In this document: piece after piece, positions 1 through 7,254 of the stretch
Position numbering within the stretch: position 1 is the stretch's first letter
How the letters are laid out: each line of letters opens with the position of its first letter
Assembly (NCBI RefSeq): GCF_009789555.1
Contig: NZ_CP046902.1
Coordinates: 4,418,001-4,482,000, forward strand
Direction: 5' to 3'
Origin: Stutzerimonas stutzeri
Lineage (GTDB): Bacteria; Pseudomonadota; Gammaproteobacteria; Pseudomonadales; Pseudomonadaceae
DNA: 64,000 nt
Notes under the pieces: generated by a model
The model's database searches: none
Told to the model about the DNA's origin: nothing
Seen by the model: the letters and a program-made list of their open reading frames with translations, nothing else
Position numbers and translations under genes: made by a program

Positions 1-2
1 AC

Positions 3-680
3 GCCGGCGTGGTACTGGTGGCGATACTCTGGTTGGCGCCGCTGTTCAGTTATCTGCCCATGGCGGCCCTGGCCGCGCTGCTGCTGATGGTGGCCTGGAA
101 CATGAGCGAAGCACCCCACGTGCTCAAGACATTGCGTATCGCGCCTCGCAGCGATGTACTGGTTCTGCTGACCTGCCTGATCCTGACGGTTCTGTTCGAC
201 ATGGTTCTGGCGGTAGGCGTCGGCCTGTTGCTGGCCGCCGGGCTCTTCATCAAGCGCATGAGCGAACTGACCGACACCACCCGTCTGCATCGCAGTCAGA
301 GCCAGCTGTTGCAGGATCTGCCGGAGCATGTCGCCGCCTACGCGATTCGCGGCCCGCTGTTCTTCGGTGCTGCGGAGAAGGCATTGAGCGTACTGCGACG
401 CTTCAATCCGGAAGTGAAGATCGTCATCGTCGACATCAGTGCCGTACCGACGCTGGACATGACCGCCCTGGCAGCGCTGGAAAACGTTCTGCTGGACTAC
501 CGCAAACAGGGCATCGCACTGATCCTCTGCGGCAGCAGTGCCCCGGTCAGGCTTGAACTGCGCCGAGCCGGCATTCATCTACTCGAAGGACAGCTGTATT
601 ACGTGCGCGACCTTGCGCAGGCCCGGGCCAAAGCCTTGCGCCTGTTGCCTGCAAGCGAGGCGATCGCGACCGCCGACTGA
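3..680 (+). CDS. SulP-family anion transporter, C-terminal part (5' truncated by window)
   Basis: Only the last 225 residues or so are visible, because the frame is open to the window edge. The first part holds hydrophobic membrane segments (roughly visible residues 1-35 and 50-80). These are followed by a short linker and a cytoplasmic STAS domain over about the last 110 residues, with the typical IVIVDISAVPTLDMTA core. That arrangement (membrane core plus STAS) is the SulP/SLC26 design for sulfate, bicarbonate or dicarboxylate transport in the inner membrane. The STAS domain usually controls transport or binds partners. The substrate cannot be told from this fragment; a DauA-like dicarboxylate role is one option. 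It converges on the SDR gene, with a hairpin between them. Confidence 0.85.
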   Translation, partial: AGVVLVAILWLAPLFSYLPMAALAALLLMVAWNMSEAPHVLKTLRIAPRSDVLVLLTCLILTVLFDMVLAVGVGLLLAAGLFIKRMSELTDTTRLHRSQSQLLQDLPEHVAAYAIRGPLFFGAAEKALSVLRRFNPEVKIVIVDISAVPTLDMTALAALENVLLDYRKQGIALILCGSSAPVRLELRRAGIHLLEGQLYYVRDLAQARAKALRLLPASEAIATAD

Positions 681-699
681 TGTGCCAGAACCGACGCTG

Positions 700-720
700 C
701 CGAGGGCGAAACACCCTCGG
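700..720. terminator. hairpin between convergent genes
   Basis: CCGAGGG (700-706) pairs with CCCTCGG (714-720) around a 7-nt loop, just after the SulP stop and before the SDR stop. There is no clear T-run on either side, so a terminator role is plausible from position only. Confidence 0.4.
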
Positions 721-741
721 GAGCGAGTCGTCCCACGCCGC

Positions 742-1653
742 TTAACCGGCGTACTTCTGCAGGTTCGCCATCATTTCTTTCAACGCTTCGAGGTTGTCGG
801 CCGGATGTGCGGCGTTCTCGAAGTCGCAGATCTGCTGCCAGTTGGCTGCGACATCCTCGGCATCGAAGCCTGCCTTAGGATCGAAACCGACACCCAGGCT
901 GCGCTCCCAACGCACTTTACCCATCCAGCCGCCGCCCACCTCGAACAACCCGGATGTTTCCTGGCATTGCGCACTGGCGAGGTACACCACCAGCGGGCTG
1001 ACCAGTTCAGGCTTGAGCTGCTCGAAAACCTGTGCAGGGATAAGCCCCTCGGTCATACGCGTGCCGCCAGTGGGCGCGATGGCATTGACCAGGATGTTGT
1101 TCTTGCGGCCTTCGAGCGCCAGCGTGCGGGTCAGGCCATAAAGGCCGAGCTTGGCCATGCCGTAGTTGGACTGGCCGAAGTTGCCGTAGATACCGGAGGT
1201 CGACGCCGTGAATATCACCCGACCGTAACCCTGCTCACGCAGGTGCGGCCAGGCGGCGCGAGTCACCTTGTAGGCACCTTCGACATGGACCCTGTACACC
1301 AGGTCCCAATCGGCATCTTCCATCTTGTGGAAGGTCTTGTCGCGCAGGATTCCGGCATTGTTGACCACGACATCCACGCGACCGAATGCGTCGAGCGCAT
1401 GCTGGACGATCTTTTCGCCATCGGTCACCGAATCATGGTTGGCGACCGCGGTGCCGCCAGCCTCGCGAATTTCTTCTACCACGCGATCGGCCGCCGAACT
1501 GTTGGCGCCTTCTCCCTGAGCGCTGCCACCGAGGTCATTGACAATCACCTTGGCACCATGGCGAGCGAACAGCAGCGCGTGGGCGCGACCGAGGCCACCA
1601 CCGGCTCCCGTCACGATTACCACTTTGTCTTCGAAGCGGATGGCTTCACTCAT
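742..1653 (-). CDS. short-chain dehydrogenase/reductase of the HSD17B4 / multifunctional-enzyme type
   Basis: A 303-residue SDR. It shows the Rossmann motif TGAGGGLG (residues 15-22), the NNAG motif (98-101), a candidate catalytic Ser near 151-153 and the Tyr164-x3-Lys168 pair (YGMAK). The ND at 39-40 plus the insert after it, and the C-terminal tail of about 50 residues beyond the usual 250, resemble the dehydrogenase domain of eukaryotic peroxisomal multifunctional enzyme 2. A 3-hydroxyacyl-CoA or hydroxysteroid dehydrogenase reaction with NAD(P) is the family expectation, but the substrate is not known. The start is supported by a GGAGGAA-type ribosome site just upstream on the minus strand. 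It is monocistronic here. Confidence 0.85.
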   Translation of the reverse strand: MSEAIRFEDKVVIVTGAGGGLGRAHALLFARHGAKVIVNDLGGSAQGEGANSSAADRVVEEIREAGGTAVANHDSVTDGEKIVQHALDAFGRVDVVVNNAGILRDKTFHKMEDADWDLVYRVHVEGAYKVTRAAWPHLREQGYGRVIFTASTSGIYGNFGQSNYGMAKLGLYGLTRTLALEGRKNNILVNAIAPTGGTRMTEGLIPAQVFEQLKPELVSPLVVYLASAQCQETSGLFEVGGGWMGKVRWERSLGVGFDPKAGFDAEDVAANWQQICDFENAAHPADNLEALKEMMANLQKYAG

Positions 1654-1905
1654 CGGCTATTCCTCCAGCGGACTCTGTTATGGATGACGTTGCAAAGGTG
1701 AGCGAGTGTCGGCGAGGCCAACCCGCGTCACAATCAAAGGGCCGTGAATGAATGCCCGGGCATAACGTTGCGGGATGATGGCCGAGCGCACACCGATTCG
1801 GCTCATCGTTACCGTTGCGCGTTGCCTTGCCTGGCCGCTGGCTACATTTTGCGCAACGGCCTGGACGCACAGGCGCGACGGCTCCAAGCGCGAAGTCTCC
1901 CCATG

Positions 1906-1942
1906 TTATCCACAGCACGTTCCACAGGATTACTGGATAACT
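1906..1942 (+). repeat. 37-bp DnaA-box element, copy A
   Basis: A perfect DnaA box TTATCCACA occupies unit positions 1-9. TCCACAG is at 16-22 and GGATAACT at 30-37; the latter reads TTATCC on the other strand. It is the same length and layout as copies B, C and D. Copy B begins 190 bp further on. Confidence 0.8.
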
Positions 1943-2095
1943 GCGCGGTCACTCCCGGCCGACAGCCAGCCGTTGCATGACCGTATCAAGCTCTTTTTTT
2001 TCAACCACTTATAGGGCTCAGCAGGCGAGCGATCAAATAATAGGCAGCCCGCTCAACGCCACGGCCGGCGCCGCCTTCAGCGAACCGCCAAGAGG

Positions 2096-2132
2096 TTATC
2101 CACACATTGCTGCACAGCGATCGGGGATAACT
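2096..2132 (+). repeat. 37-bp DnaA-box element, copy B
   Basis: TTATCCACA at unit positions 1-9, TGCACAG at 16-22, GGATAACT at 30-37. The spacer bases differ from copy A while the three blocks are kept, which suggests selection on protein contacts rather than a recent duplication. Confidence 0.8.
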
Positions 2133-2161
2133 ACGAAACGCCTATAGCCGCCATCGGCAGA

Positions 2162-2178
2162 ATCAAACAGCGTTTGAT
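2162..2178. promoter_or_regulatory. perfect palindrome resembling a PsrA operator
   Basis: ATCAAAC and GTTTGAT flank a 3-bp spacer. The core CAAAC-N3-GTTTG fits the published form of the Pseudomonas PsrA operator as I recall it ([C/G]AAAC-N2-4-GTTT[G/C]). PsrA is a TetR-family, fatty-acid-responsive repressor. The site lies 52 bp upstream of the small frame at 2230 and about 200 bp upstream of the LOG gene. Function is inferred. Confidence 0.4.
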
Positions 2179-2229
2179 GCGCCTCGGCGCTAGCCTGTGG
2201 CCTGCATTAACCACTCAAGGAGCACCGCC

Positions 2230-2349
2230 ATGCCCAGCATCGATTTCATTCGCACGTTACTGGTCGATTATGCCCGGGCGGCTGGCGGCATCGCGGCGGA
2301 GGATTTCGAATCTGACCGACCGGTTGGTCGGCATCGCTCCTCGGGTTAA
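2230..2349 (+). CDS. possible 39-residue small protein, unknown
   Basis: ATG at 2230 follows a strong ribosome site (AAGGAG, about 7 nt spacing) and runs 39 codons to TAA. The product starts MPSIDFIRTLLVDYARAAGG, which could form an amphipathic helix, and ends in a polar Arg-rich tail. I do not recognise it. The frame ends 29 bp before the LOG gene, so it may be a leader peptide or a small partner of that gene. The palindrome at 2316-2331 lies inside its 3' half, so the DNA may serve as operator instead. The good ribosome site is the main support. Confidence 0.4.
   Translation: MPSIDFIRTLLVDYARAAGGIAAEDFESDRPVGRHRSSG
2316..2331. promoter_or_regulatory. perfect inverted repeat upstream of the LOG gene
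   Basis: CCGACC and GGTCGG surround GGTT. The site is 48 bp before the LOG start codon and looks like a TetR-type operator. It could also form a small hairpin in the transcript. Confidence 0.3.
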
Positions 2350-2378
2350 TCTGCCGCCTTGATCCGACGGAGCGAACG

Positions 2379-2966
2379 ATGTCCCTTCAATCGATTTGTG
2401 TGTTCTGCGGCGCCAGCACCGGCGCCAACCCCATTTACCGCGAGGCTGCCATTGCCATGGGCCAGGCGCTCGCCAGCAACGGCATCCGACTGATCTACGG
2501 CGGCGGCGCGGTGGGGCTGATGGGCGTGGTAGCCGATGCCGCGATGGCGGCCGGTGGAGAAGTGATCGGCATCATTCCGCAAAGCCTGAAAGACTCCGAA
2601 ATAGGCCATACCGGCCTGACCCGCCTGGAAGTGGTCGACGGGATGCACGCGCGCAAGGCACGCATGGCCGAATTGTCCGATGCGTTCATCGCCTTGCCGG
2701 GCGGGCTCGGCACGCTGGAGGAACTGTTCGAGGTCTGGACGTGGGGGCAACTGGGCTATCACGCCAAGCCACTCGGCCTGCTGGACATCAACCAGTTCTA
2801 CAGCAAACTCAGCCATTTCCTGGATCACATCGTCGAGGAAGGCTTCGTCAAATCCCAGTACCGCGACATGCTGCAACGCAGCGATTCTCCTCAAGCGCTG
2901 TTGCGCCTGCTCGATGAGTGGCAGCCCAACGCAGACAGCCGCTGGCGTGAGCCTTCGGTGGGTTGA
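2379..2966 (+). CDS. LOG family protein (nucleoside 5'-monophosphate phosphoribohydrolase type)
   Basis: 195 residues, the normal size for LOG proteins. It has GGG at 41-43 and the signature PGGLGTLEE at 107-115, which holds the catalytic Glu and phosphate-binding Gly residues; R93 and K94 lie just before it. Family members cleave AMP or cytokinin ribotides into base plus ribose 5-phosphate. They were once annotated as lysine decarboxylases, wrongly. The bacterial role is usually purine salvage or unknown. The start follows a CGGAG ribosome site. The gene stands alone, flanked on both sides by pairs of DnaA-box elements. Confidence 0.88.
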   Translation: MSLQSICVFCGASTGANPIYREAAIAMGQALASNGIRLIYGGGAVGLMGVVADAAMAAGGEVIGIIPQSLKDSEIGHTGLTRLEVVDGMHARKARMAELSDAFIALPGGLGTLEELFEVWTWGQLGYHAKPLGLLDINQFYSKLSHFLDHIVEEGFVKSQYRDMLQRSDSPQALLRLLDEWQPNADSRWREPSVG

Positions 2967-3052
2967 CCAAAGCTACCCGAGGCGGCTGTATGAATTCTGA
3001 CCGGAACTCTACAGCCCAACGGGCATGCGCCCCCGATGAGGTTCACCCAGCG

Positions 3053-3089
3053 TTATCCACAACCCTCTCCACAGCAACAGGGGATAACT
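3053..3089 (+). repeat. 37-bp DnaA-box element, copy C
   Basis: TTATCCACA at unit positions 1-9, TCCACAG at 16-22, GGATAACT at 30-37. The AT-rich patch begins directly at its right end. Confidence 0.8.
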
Positions 3090-3253
3090 CTGCGAAAAGA
3101 TTAAACAGCGGGAAAATTCCGGGTTTTCAATAAGCTAGCGCTTGCCTACCGAACAGACATGTGCCCTGTGGCGTAGCGTTCACCCGGCGATCAATCCGTG
3201 ACCAGCCGCGCCCGCGTCGAATGCTGCGCGGCCCGCAGCGGTTCACCAAGAGC

Positions 3254-3290
3254 TTATCCACAGATCGATGCACAGTTATCTGGGATAAGT
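3254..3290 (+). repeat. 37-bp DnaA-box element, copy D
   Basis: TTATCCACA at unit positions 1-9, TGCACAG at 16-22, GGATAAGT at 30-37. It starts 201 bp after copy C, nearly the same spacing as A to B. An extra TTATC lies inside the unit. Confidence 0.8.
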
Positions 3291-3426
3291 ACAGACGCTG
3301 CTCGAACGAACTCCGGTAGCGCTGGCGGTTCAAACCTGAAGGTTCTACCCCAGGGAGCAATGCCGTGCAAACCCGACGCCTTACCGTTTCGCTCGTTTCA
3401 TTGTCCTCGCTCCATGCGGGGGCCCC

Positions 3427-3921
3427 ATGACCGCTTTTCTCGGGCTGGTGCTGGTGGCTTTCGTCTGCTTCGTGCTGGTGTTTTTCATCAAGCAGCGCCA
3501 ATACAACCATCCTGCGTTGCGCATGCCCTATCAGCTGAAGCGTCCGTTCTTTCAGCCGAGCGAAAGCGAGCTGCTGGCATTGCTGCAGCGGGCCGCAAGC
3601 GAGGACTACGTGGTTCTGAGCAAGGTTCGGCTCGCGGATGTCGTCGAAGTCACGGCGATTCCCCGCCGCGCGCCCTGGTATCAGGCCATCAACCGGATTT
3701 CGGCGGCGCGTTTCGATTTTCTTCTGTGCGACCGGGTGACGCTGGAACCTCGCTGTGCCATCGAGATGGAACAGGCCAACGATGCCAATGCGTTCCTCGA
3801 TGAGCTTTGCCAGACGATTGGCCTGCCGCTGGTTCGCCTGGCTCCGGAAACGGCACGCTCGTATGCCGACGTACGCGCGGCGATAGAAGGCGCCACTGCA
3901 GCCGCGCCGCAACCGTCCTGA
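3427..3921 (+). CDS. DUF2726-domain membrane-anchored protein
   Basis: 164 residues. One N-terminal membrane segment (about residues 3-22, FLGLVLVAFVCFVLVFFI) is followed by a soluble domain with the DUF2726 pattern: LLQRAAS..YVVLSKVRLADVV, then RFDFLLCDRVTLEPRCAIE and a terminal helix. The domain looks like a restriction-endonuclease-like fold in outline (DFLLCD...AIEM), and a nuclease or nucleic-acid-binding role has been suggested for the family, but no activity can be claimed here. It is probably transcribed alone. Confidence 0.75.
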   Translation: MTAFLGLVLVAFVCFVLVFFIKQRQYNHPALRMPYQLKRPFFQPSESELLALLQRAASEDYVVLSKVRLADVVEVTAIPRRAPWYQAINRISAARFDFLLCDRVTLEPRCAIEMEQANDANAFLDELCQTIGLPLVRLAPETARSYADVRAAIEGATAAAPQPS

Positions 3922-4216
3922 TCACGGCGGCTGCCAAGCCGCGCAGGTCACCGGCCGCCCGGCGCGCGCGGTCCTTAACTCGACAGAAACAATACGACGA
4001 CCGATCATTCCACCACACTACCCGCATCCGGGCGTGCGCGGCTCCGATGGCCGTCCCGCCCGAGCCACGGCGTACCGGTAGAAGGACCATCGGCACCGTC
4101 GCGGGGCGGTTGTCTTGGCGCTTCCACGGCACGCACGAGCCGAATCTCGCGCCGATACGCCCTCGACGCACCTGGCCGTGCAGGCAAAGCGGAGACACTT
4201 TCCAGATGGAATCGAC

Positions 4217-5239
4217 ATGCAGCTGAAATCTCGCCTCGCCACCTGTTTCGACCTGGTCTCGCGGCTGATCCGCCGCTACCCCGGCACCGTGGCGCTGTTT
4301 GGCTTCTGCTCGGGTATCGCCAGCTTTGTGCTGGTGGAGCGCCACGCCGGACTGGCGAAAGTGATCGCGACCATCATGCTGGCAAGCTGGCTCTGGCTGA
4401 TGCTGGAGAACAGCCTGCGCCGCGGTCTGGAACGCAGGTTCGGCTGGAAGGTGCCCCCTCCGCTGCTGCGCTACGTCACGCAGATGGTTCATCAGGAAAG
4501 CCTGTTTTTCATCATTCCGTTTTTCTTCATCACCACCACCTGGAACAGTGGCCAGTCCGTGTTCACTGTCATTCTGGGCATCGCCGCCCTGGTTTCGCTG
4601 GTCGACCCGCTGTACTACCGGTGGCTGGCCCCGCGTCGCTGGATTTATCTGGCGTTCCACGCGCTGACCCTGTTCGCGGTTCTGCTGACGGCTCTGCCCA
4701 TCATCTTTCACCTGTCAACGGCCCAGAGTTACCTGTGCTCGTTGGTCATCGCCGTTCTGCTGGCCTTGCCCAGCCTGAGGGGCCTGTTCCCCGAGTGGAA
4801 CTGGAAGAGCGTGGTGGCGGTACCGCTGCTGGCGCTCGCCGTCGGCCTGGGCGGCTGGATGGGCCGCACCTGGGTTCCGCCGGCAACGCTGTGGCTCACG
4901 GACGTTGCGGTCACCATGAGCATGGACGATGCCTCGCGCGAACCGGGCAATCGCCTGCGTGAACTGTCGAGCCGTGAGCTGCACGGCAATGGCCTCTATG
5001 CGTTCACCGCGATCAATGCACCGCGCGGACTGAAGGAGCGCATCTATCACGAATGGGAGCATGACGGTCGGCGGGTCGACCGCATTCCGCTGGACATCAG
5101 CGGCGGGCGCGAAGCGGGATACCGCGCCTGGACGCACAAGCGCAACTTTCCTGACAAGGCGCAAGGCCGTTGGCGGGTACGGGTCCTGACCGAAGCCGGG
5201 CAGATGATTGGCATGTTGCGCTTCCGGGTCACCGAATGA
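4217..5239 (+). CDS. DUF5924 membrane protein with C-terminal DUF2914 domain
   Basis: 340 residues from the ATG at 4217. The frame is open further upstream, but the conserved family start reads MQLKSRLATC and the upstream part looks like random GC-rich coding. Six or seven membrane helices occupy residues 20 to 240. A periplasmic C-terminal domain (about 250-340) follows, with the DUF2914 pattern: AFTAINAPRGLKERIYHEWEH, a central DRIPLDISGG and RWRVRVLTEAGQMIG. Function is unknown; DUF2914 domains resemble small beta-sandwich envelope domains. The ribosome site is weak (GATGGA). The MgtC gene follows 65 bp later and may be co-transcribed. Confidence 0.75.
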   Translation: MQLKSRLATCFDLVSRLIRRYPGTVALFGFCSGIASFVLVERHAGLAKVIATIMLASWLWLMLENSLRRGLERRFGWKVPPPLLRYVTQMVHQESLFFIIPFFFITTTWNSGQSVFTVILGIAALVSLVDPLYYRWLAPRRWIYLAFHALTLFAVLLTALPIIFHLSTAQSYLCSLVIAVLLALPSLRGLFPEWNWKSVVAVPLLALAVGLGGWMGRTWVPPATLWLTDVAVTMSMDDASREPGNRLRELSSRELHGNGLYAFTAINAPRGLKERIYHEWEHDGRRVDRIPLDISGGREAGYRAWTHKRNFPDKAQGRWRVRVLTEAGQMIGMLRFRVTE

Positions 5240-5304
5240 ACCGCTACGAGCCTCACGACTCGAATCTCAGACAACCGCGATCCTGGCGCTAGCCGAGGGC
5301 ACTC

Positions 5305-5832
5305 ATGGAATGGTGGGACATACTGAGTCGTACCGTCGTATCGGAGTTTTCCGACATTCCCGATCTCGAGCACGGCATTCGCGTGTCGCTGAGGCTTCTG
5401 CTGGCCGCAGCCCTCGGCGGCGTGCTGGGGTACGAACGGGAGTACAAGGGCAAGGCGGCTGGGCTGCGTACGCACATGCTGGTCGCGCTGGGCGCGGCGC
5501 TGTTCGTACTGGTACCGCTCGAAGGCGGCATGCCGGTCGAGGACTTGTCGCGCGTCATGCAAGGAATCATCACCGGGATCGGCTTTCTGGGCGCAGGCAC
5601 CATCCTCAAAGGTAGCTCGCAGCGAGATGTAAAGGGCCTGACCACCGCAGCCGGCATCTGGCTGACCGCAGCCATCGGCGTCGCCGCCGGCCTCGGCCAC
5701 GAAGCCACGGCGGTGCTGACCACAGGCTTCGCCCTGGTGATCTTCCTGCTGATGCCACCGCTGGAACAACACGCCTCCAAGGCGGCCCAGCACGACGACA
5801 AGCAGGGCCGTGACCGCGACCGGCACCCCTGA
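5305..5832 (+). CDS. MgtC/SapB family inner-membrane protein
   Basis: 175 residues with four or five membrane helices and the MgtC signatures: LLLAAALGGVLGYEREYKGK near residue 31, AAGLRTHMLVALGAALF, and GIGFLGAGTILK followed by GLTTAAGIWLTAAIGVAAG. MgtC proteins act in Mg2+ limitation, acid stress and, in pathogens, intracellular survival, partly by inhibiting the F1Fo ATPase; they are not Mg2+ pumps themselves. This copy lacks the C-terminal ACT-like domain of full-length MgtC and ends in a short charged tail, so it is the short SapB type. No Mg2+ riboswitch-like leader is visible. Confidence 0.85.
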   Translation: MEWWDILSRTVVSEFSDIPDLEHGIRVSLRLLLAAALGGVLGYEREYKGKAAGLRTHMLVALGAALFVLVPLEGGMPVEDLSRVMQGIITGIGFLGAGTILKGSSQRDVKGLTTAAGIWLTAAIGVAAGLGHEATAVLTTGFALVIFLLMPPLEQHASKAAQHDDKQGRDRDRHP

Positions 5833-5871
5833 TCCGGACGCGGCGCATCATTTCCCAGGTCAGGAGTCGCC

Positions 5872-7203
5872 ATGCAACGTCGCTACGCTTATTCGTTCTG
5901 CGCCATCCTGATGCTCGGGCAGGCCGGCTGCGCCGATACCGCAACGATTCCGGTGGAGCTGGGTTATGGCCCTGACCCCGTGCTCCCGGCGCCCGACAGG
6001 TCGCTGATTCCGACCGTCAACATTGCCAAGGCGATCGGCTGGACCGACGCAGCGAAGCCGCGCGCGGCGCCCGGCCTGCAGGTCGAGGCCTACGCACGAG
6101 GCCTCGATCATCCACGGTGGCTTTATGTGCTGCCCAATGGTGATGTGCTGGTGGCCGAAAGCGACGCTCCGCCCAAGCCGGATGGCGGGAGGGGTCTTCG
6201 CCACTGGATCGCGAAAACCCTCATGGCCCGTGCCGGCTCGGGCGGTAACAGTGCCAATCGCATCACCCTGCTGCGCGACCGGGATGGCGACGGCAGACCG
6301 GAACAGCGTACGGTCTTTCTCGACGGCCTGAACTCGCCGTTCGGCATGGCGCTGGTGGGCGATCAGTTCTTCGTCGCGAACACCGACGCCCTCCTGCGCT
6401 TCAGTTACCAACAGGGCGCCACCCGCCTCGTGGGAGCCGGTGAAAAGATCGTCGACCTGCCCGCCGGGCCGATCAATCACCACTGGACCAAGAATGTGAT
6501 CGCGCGCCGGGACGGCACCCGCCTGTACGTGACCAGCGGCTCGAACAGCAACATTGCGGAAAACGGCATGGAGGCCGAGGAAAATCGCGCGGCAATCCTC
6601 GAAGTCGACCCAGGCAACAAGACCTTGCGGGTGTTCGCCTCGGGGCTGCGCAATCCCAACGGCCTGGCGTGGCAACCTGACAGCGGCGAGCTGTGGACCA
6701 CGGTCAACGAGCGCGACGAAATCGGCAGCGACCTGGTTCCCGATTACATGACGTCGGTGCAGGACGGCGGATTCTACGGTTGGCCTTACAGCTATTACGG
6801 CCCGCATCCGGACGCGCGCGTAAAACCGCAGCGGCCTGATCTGGTGGCGAAAGCCCTGGTGCCGGACTACGCACTTGGTGCGCACACGGCGTCGCTGGGC
6901 CTTGCATTCTATGAAGGCGCCTTGCTGCCGGAACGCTATCGCAACGGCGCCTTCATCGGCCAACACGGGTCATGGAACCGCAAGCCTCACAGCGGCTACA
7001 AAGTCGTCTTCGTGCCGTTCAGCAACGGCCAGCCCAGCGGCGAGGCCGAAGACATCCTGACCGGCTTTCTCAATGACCGGCAACAGGCCATGGGTCGCCC
7101 GGTGGGCGTCGCGGTGGACCACACCGGGGCGTTGCTGGTGGCTGACGATGTCGGCGGTGTCATCTGGCGTGTGACGCCAGCTAGCCACCCGGGCGTCCGG
7201 TAG
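5872..7203 (+). CDS. sorbosone/glucose dehydrogenase-like beta-propeller protein, probably exported
   Basis: 443 residues. The N-terminus has a signal segment ending at Cys20 (LMLGQAGC). This resembles a lipobox, but Gln at -3 is unusual, so lipoprotein status is likely rather than certain. The rest matches the soluble PQQ-type sugar dehydrogenase / L-sorbosone dehydrogenase propeller family: GLDHPRWLYVLPNGDVLVAE, FGMALVGDQFFVANTDALLRF, SGLRNPNGLAWQPDSGELW, a WPYSYYG motif and QHGSWNRKPHSGYKV near the C-terminus. Family enzymes oxidise aldoses in the periplasm with PQQ; whether this one binds PQQ cannot be read off. It lies 39 bp after the mgtC-like gene. Confidence 0.8.
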   Translation: MQRRYAYSFCAILMLGQAGCADTATIPVELGYGPDPVLPAPDRSLIPTVNIAKAIGWTDAAKPRAAPGLQVEAYARGLDHPRWLYVLPNGDVLVAESDAPPKPDGGRGLRHWIAKTLMARAGSGGNSANRITLLRDRDGDGRPEQRTVFLDGLNSPFGMALVGDQFFVANTDALLRFSYQQGATRLVGAGEKIVDLPAGPINHHWTKNVIARRDGTRLYVTSGSNSNIAENGMEAEENRAAILEVDPGNKTLRVFASGLRNPNGLAWQPDSGELWTTVNERDEIGSDLVPDYMTSVQDGGFYGWPYSYYGPHPDARVKPQRPDLVAKALVPDYALGAHTASLGLAFYEGALLPERYRNGAFIGQHGSWNRKPHSGYKVVFVPFSNGQPSGEAEDILTGFLNDRQQAMGRPVGVAVDHTGALLVADDVGGVIWRVTPASHPGVR

Positions 7204-7254
7204 CGCCGCTCGGCCCGGCCCGGCCCAGCACAGCTGGCGCCTCATCCGACGCGT

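Larger units (their letters stand above)
1654..2229. other. 576-bp intergenic region with two DnaA-box elements
   Basis: No convincing coding frame. It contains the SDR ribosome site at its left end, two of the four 37-bp TTATCCACA elements (listed separately), and a CAAAC/GTTTG palindrome followed by a good ribosome site for the small frame at 2230. Short open frames here lack ribosome sites and read like random GC-rich translation. Confidence 0.7.
2967..3426. other. 460-bp intergenic region with two DnaA-box elements and an AT-rich patch
   Basis: No supported gene. It holds element copies C and D. An AT-rich stretch right after copy C (about 3090-3135) contains GAAAA/TTTTC inverted arms and stands out from the GC-rich surroundings. 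The last 150 bp probably contain the promoter of the DUF2726 gene, but no clear -35/-10 pair is visible. Confidence 0.65.

Noticed and set aside
538..1701. 387-codon plus-strand frame opposite the SDR gene
   Set aside because: The SDR frame has a complete catalytic set and a ribosome site; this one has neither.
1744..1980. Small coding frames in the gap upstream of the LOG gene
   Set aside because: No ribosome site, and one frame runs through DnaA-box element A; composition is that of random GC-rich DNA.
1906..3290. Chromosomal replication origin
   Set aside because: The DnaA boxes are there, but dnaA, dnaN, rpmH or gidA neighbours are not, and the boxes are spread over 1.4 kb with a gene in between. 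A DnaA-binding locus of another kind is more likely.
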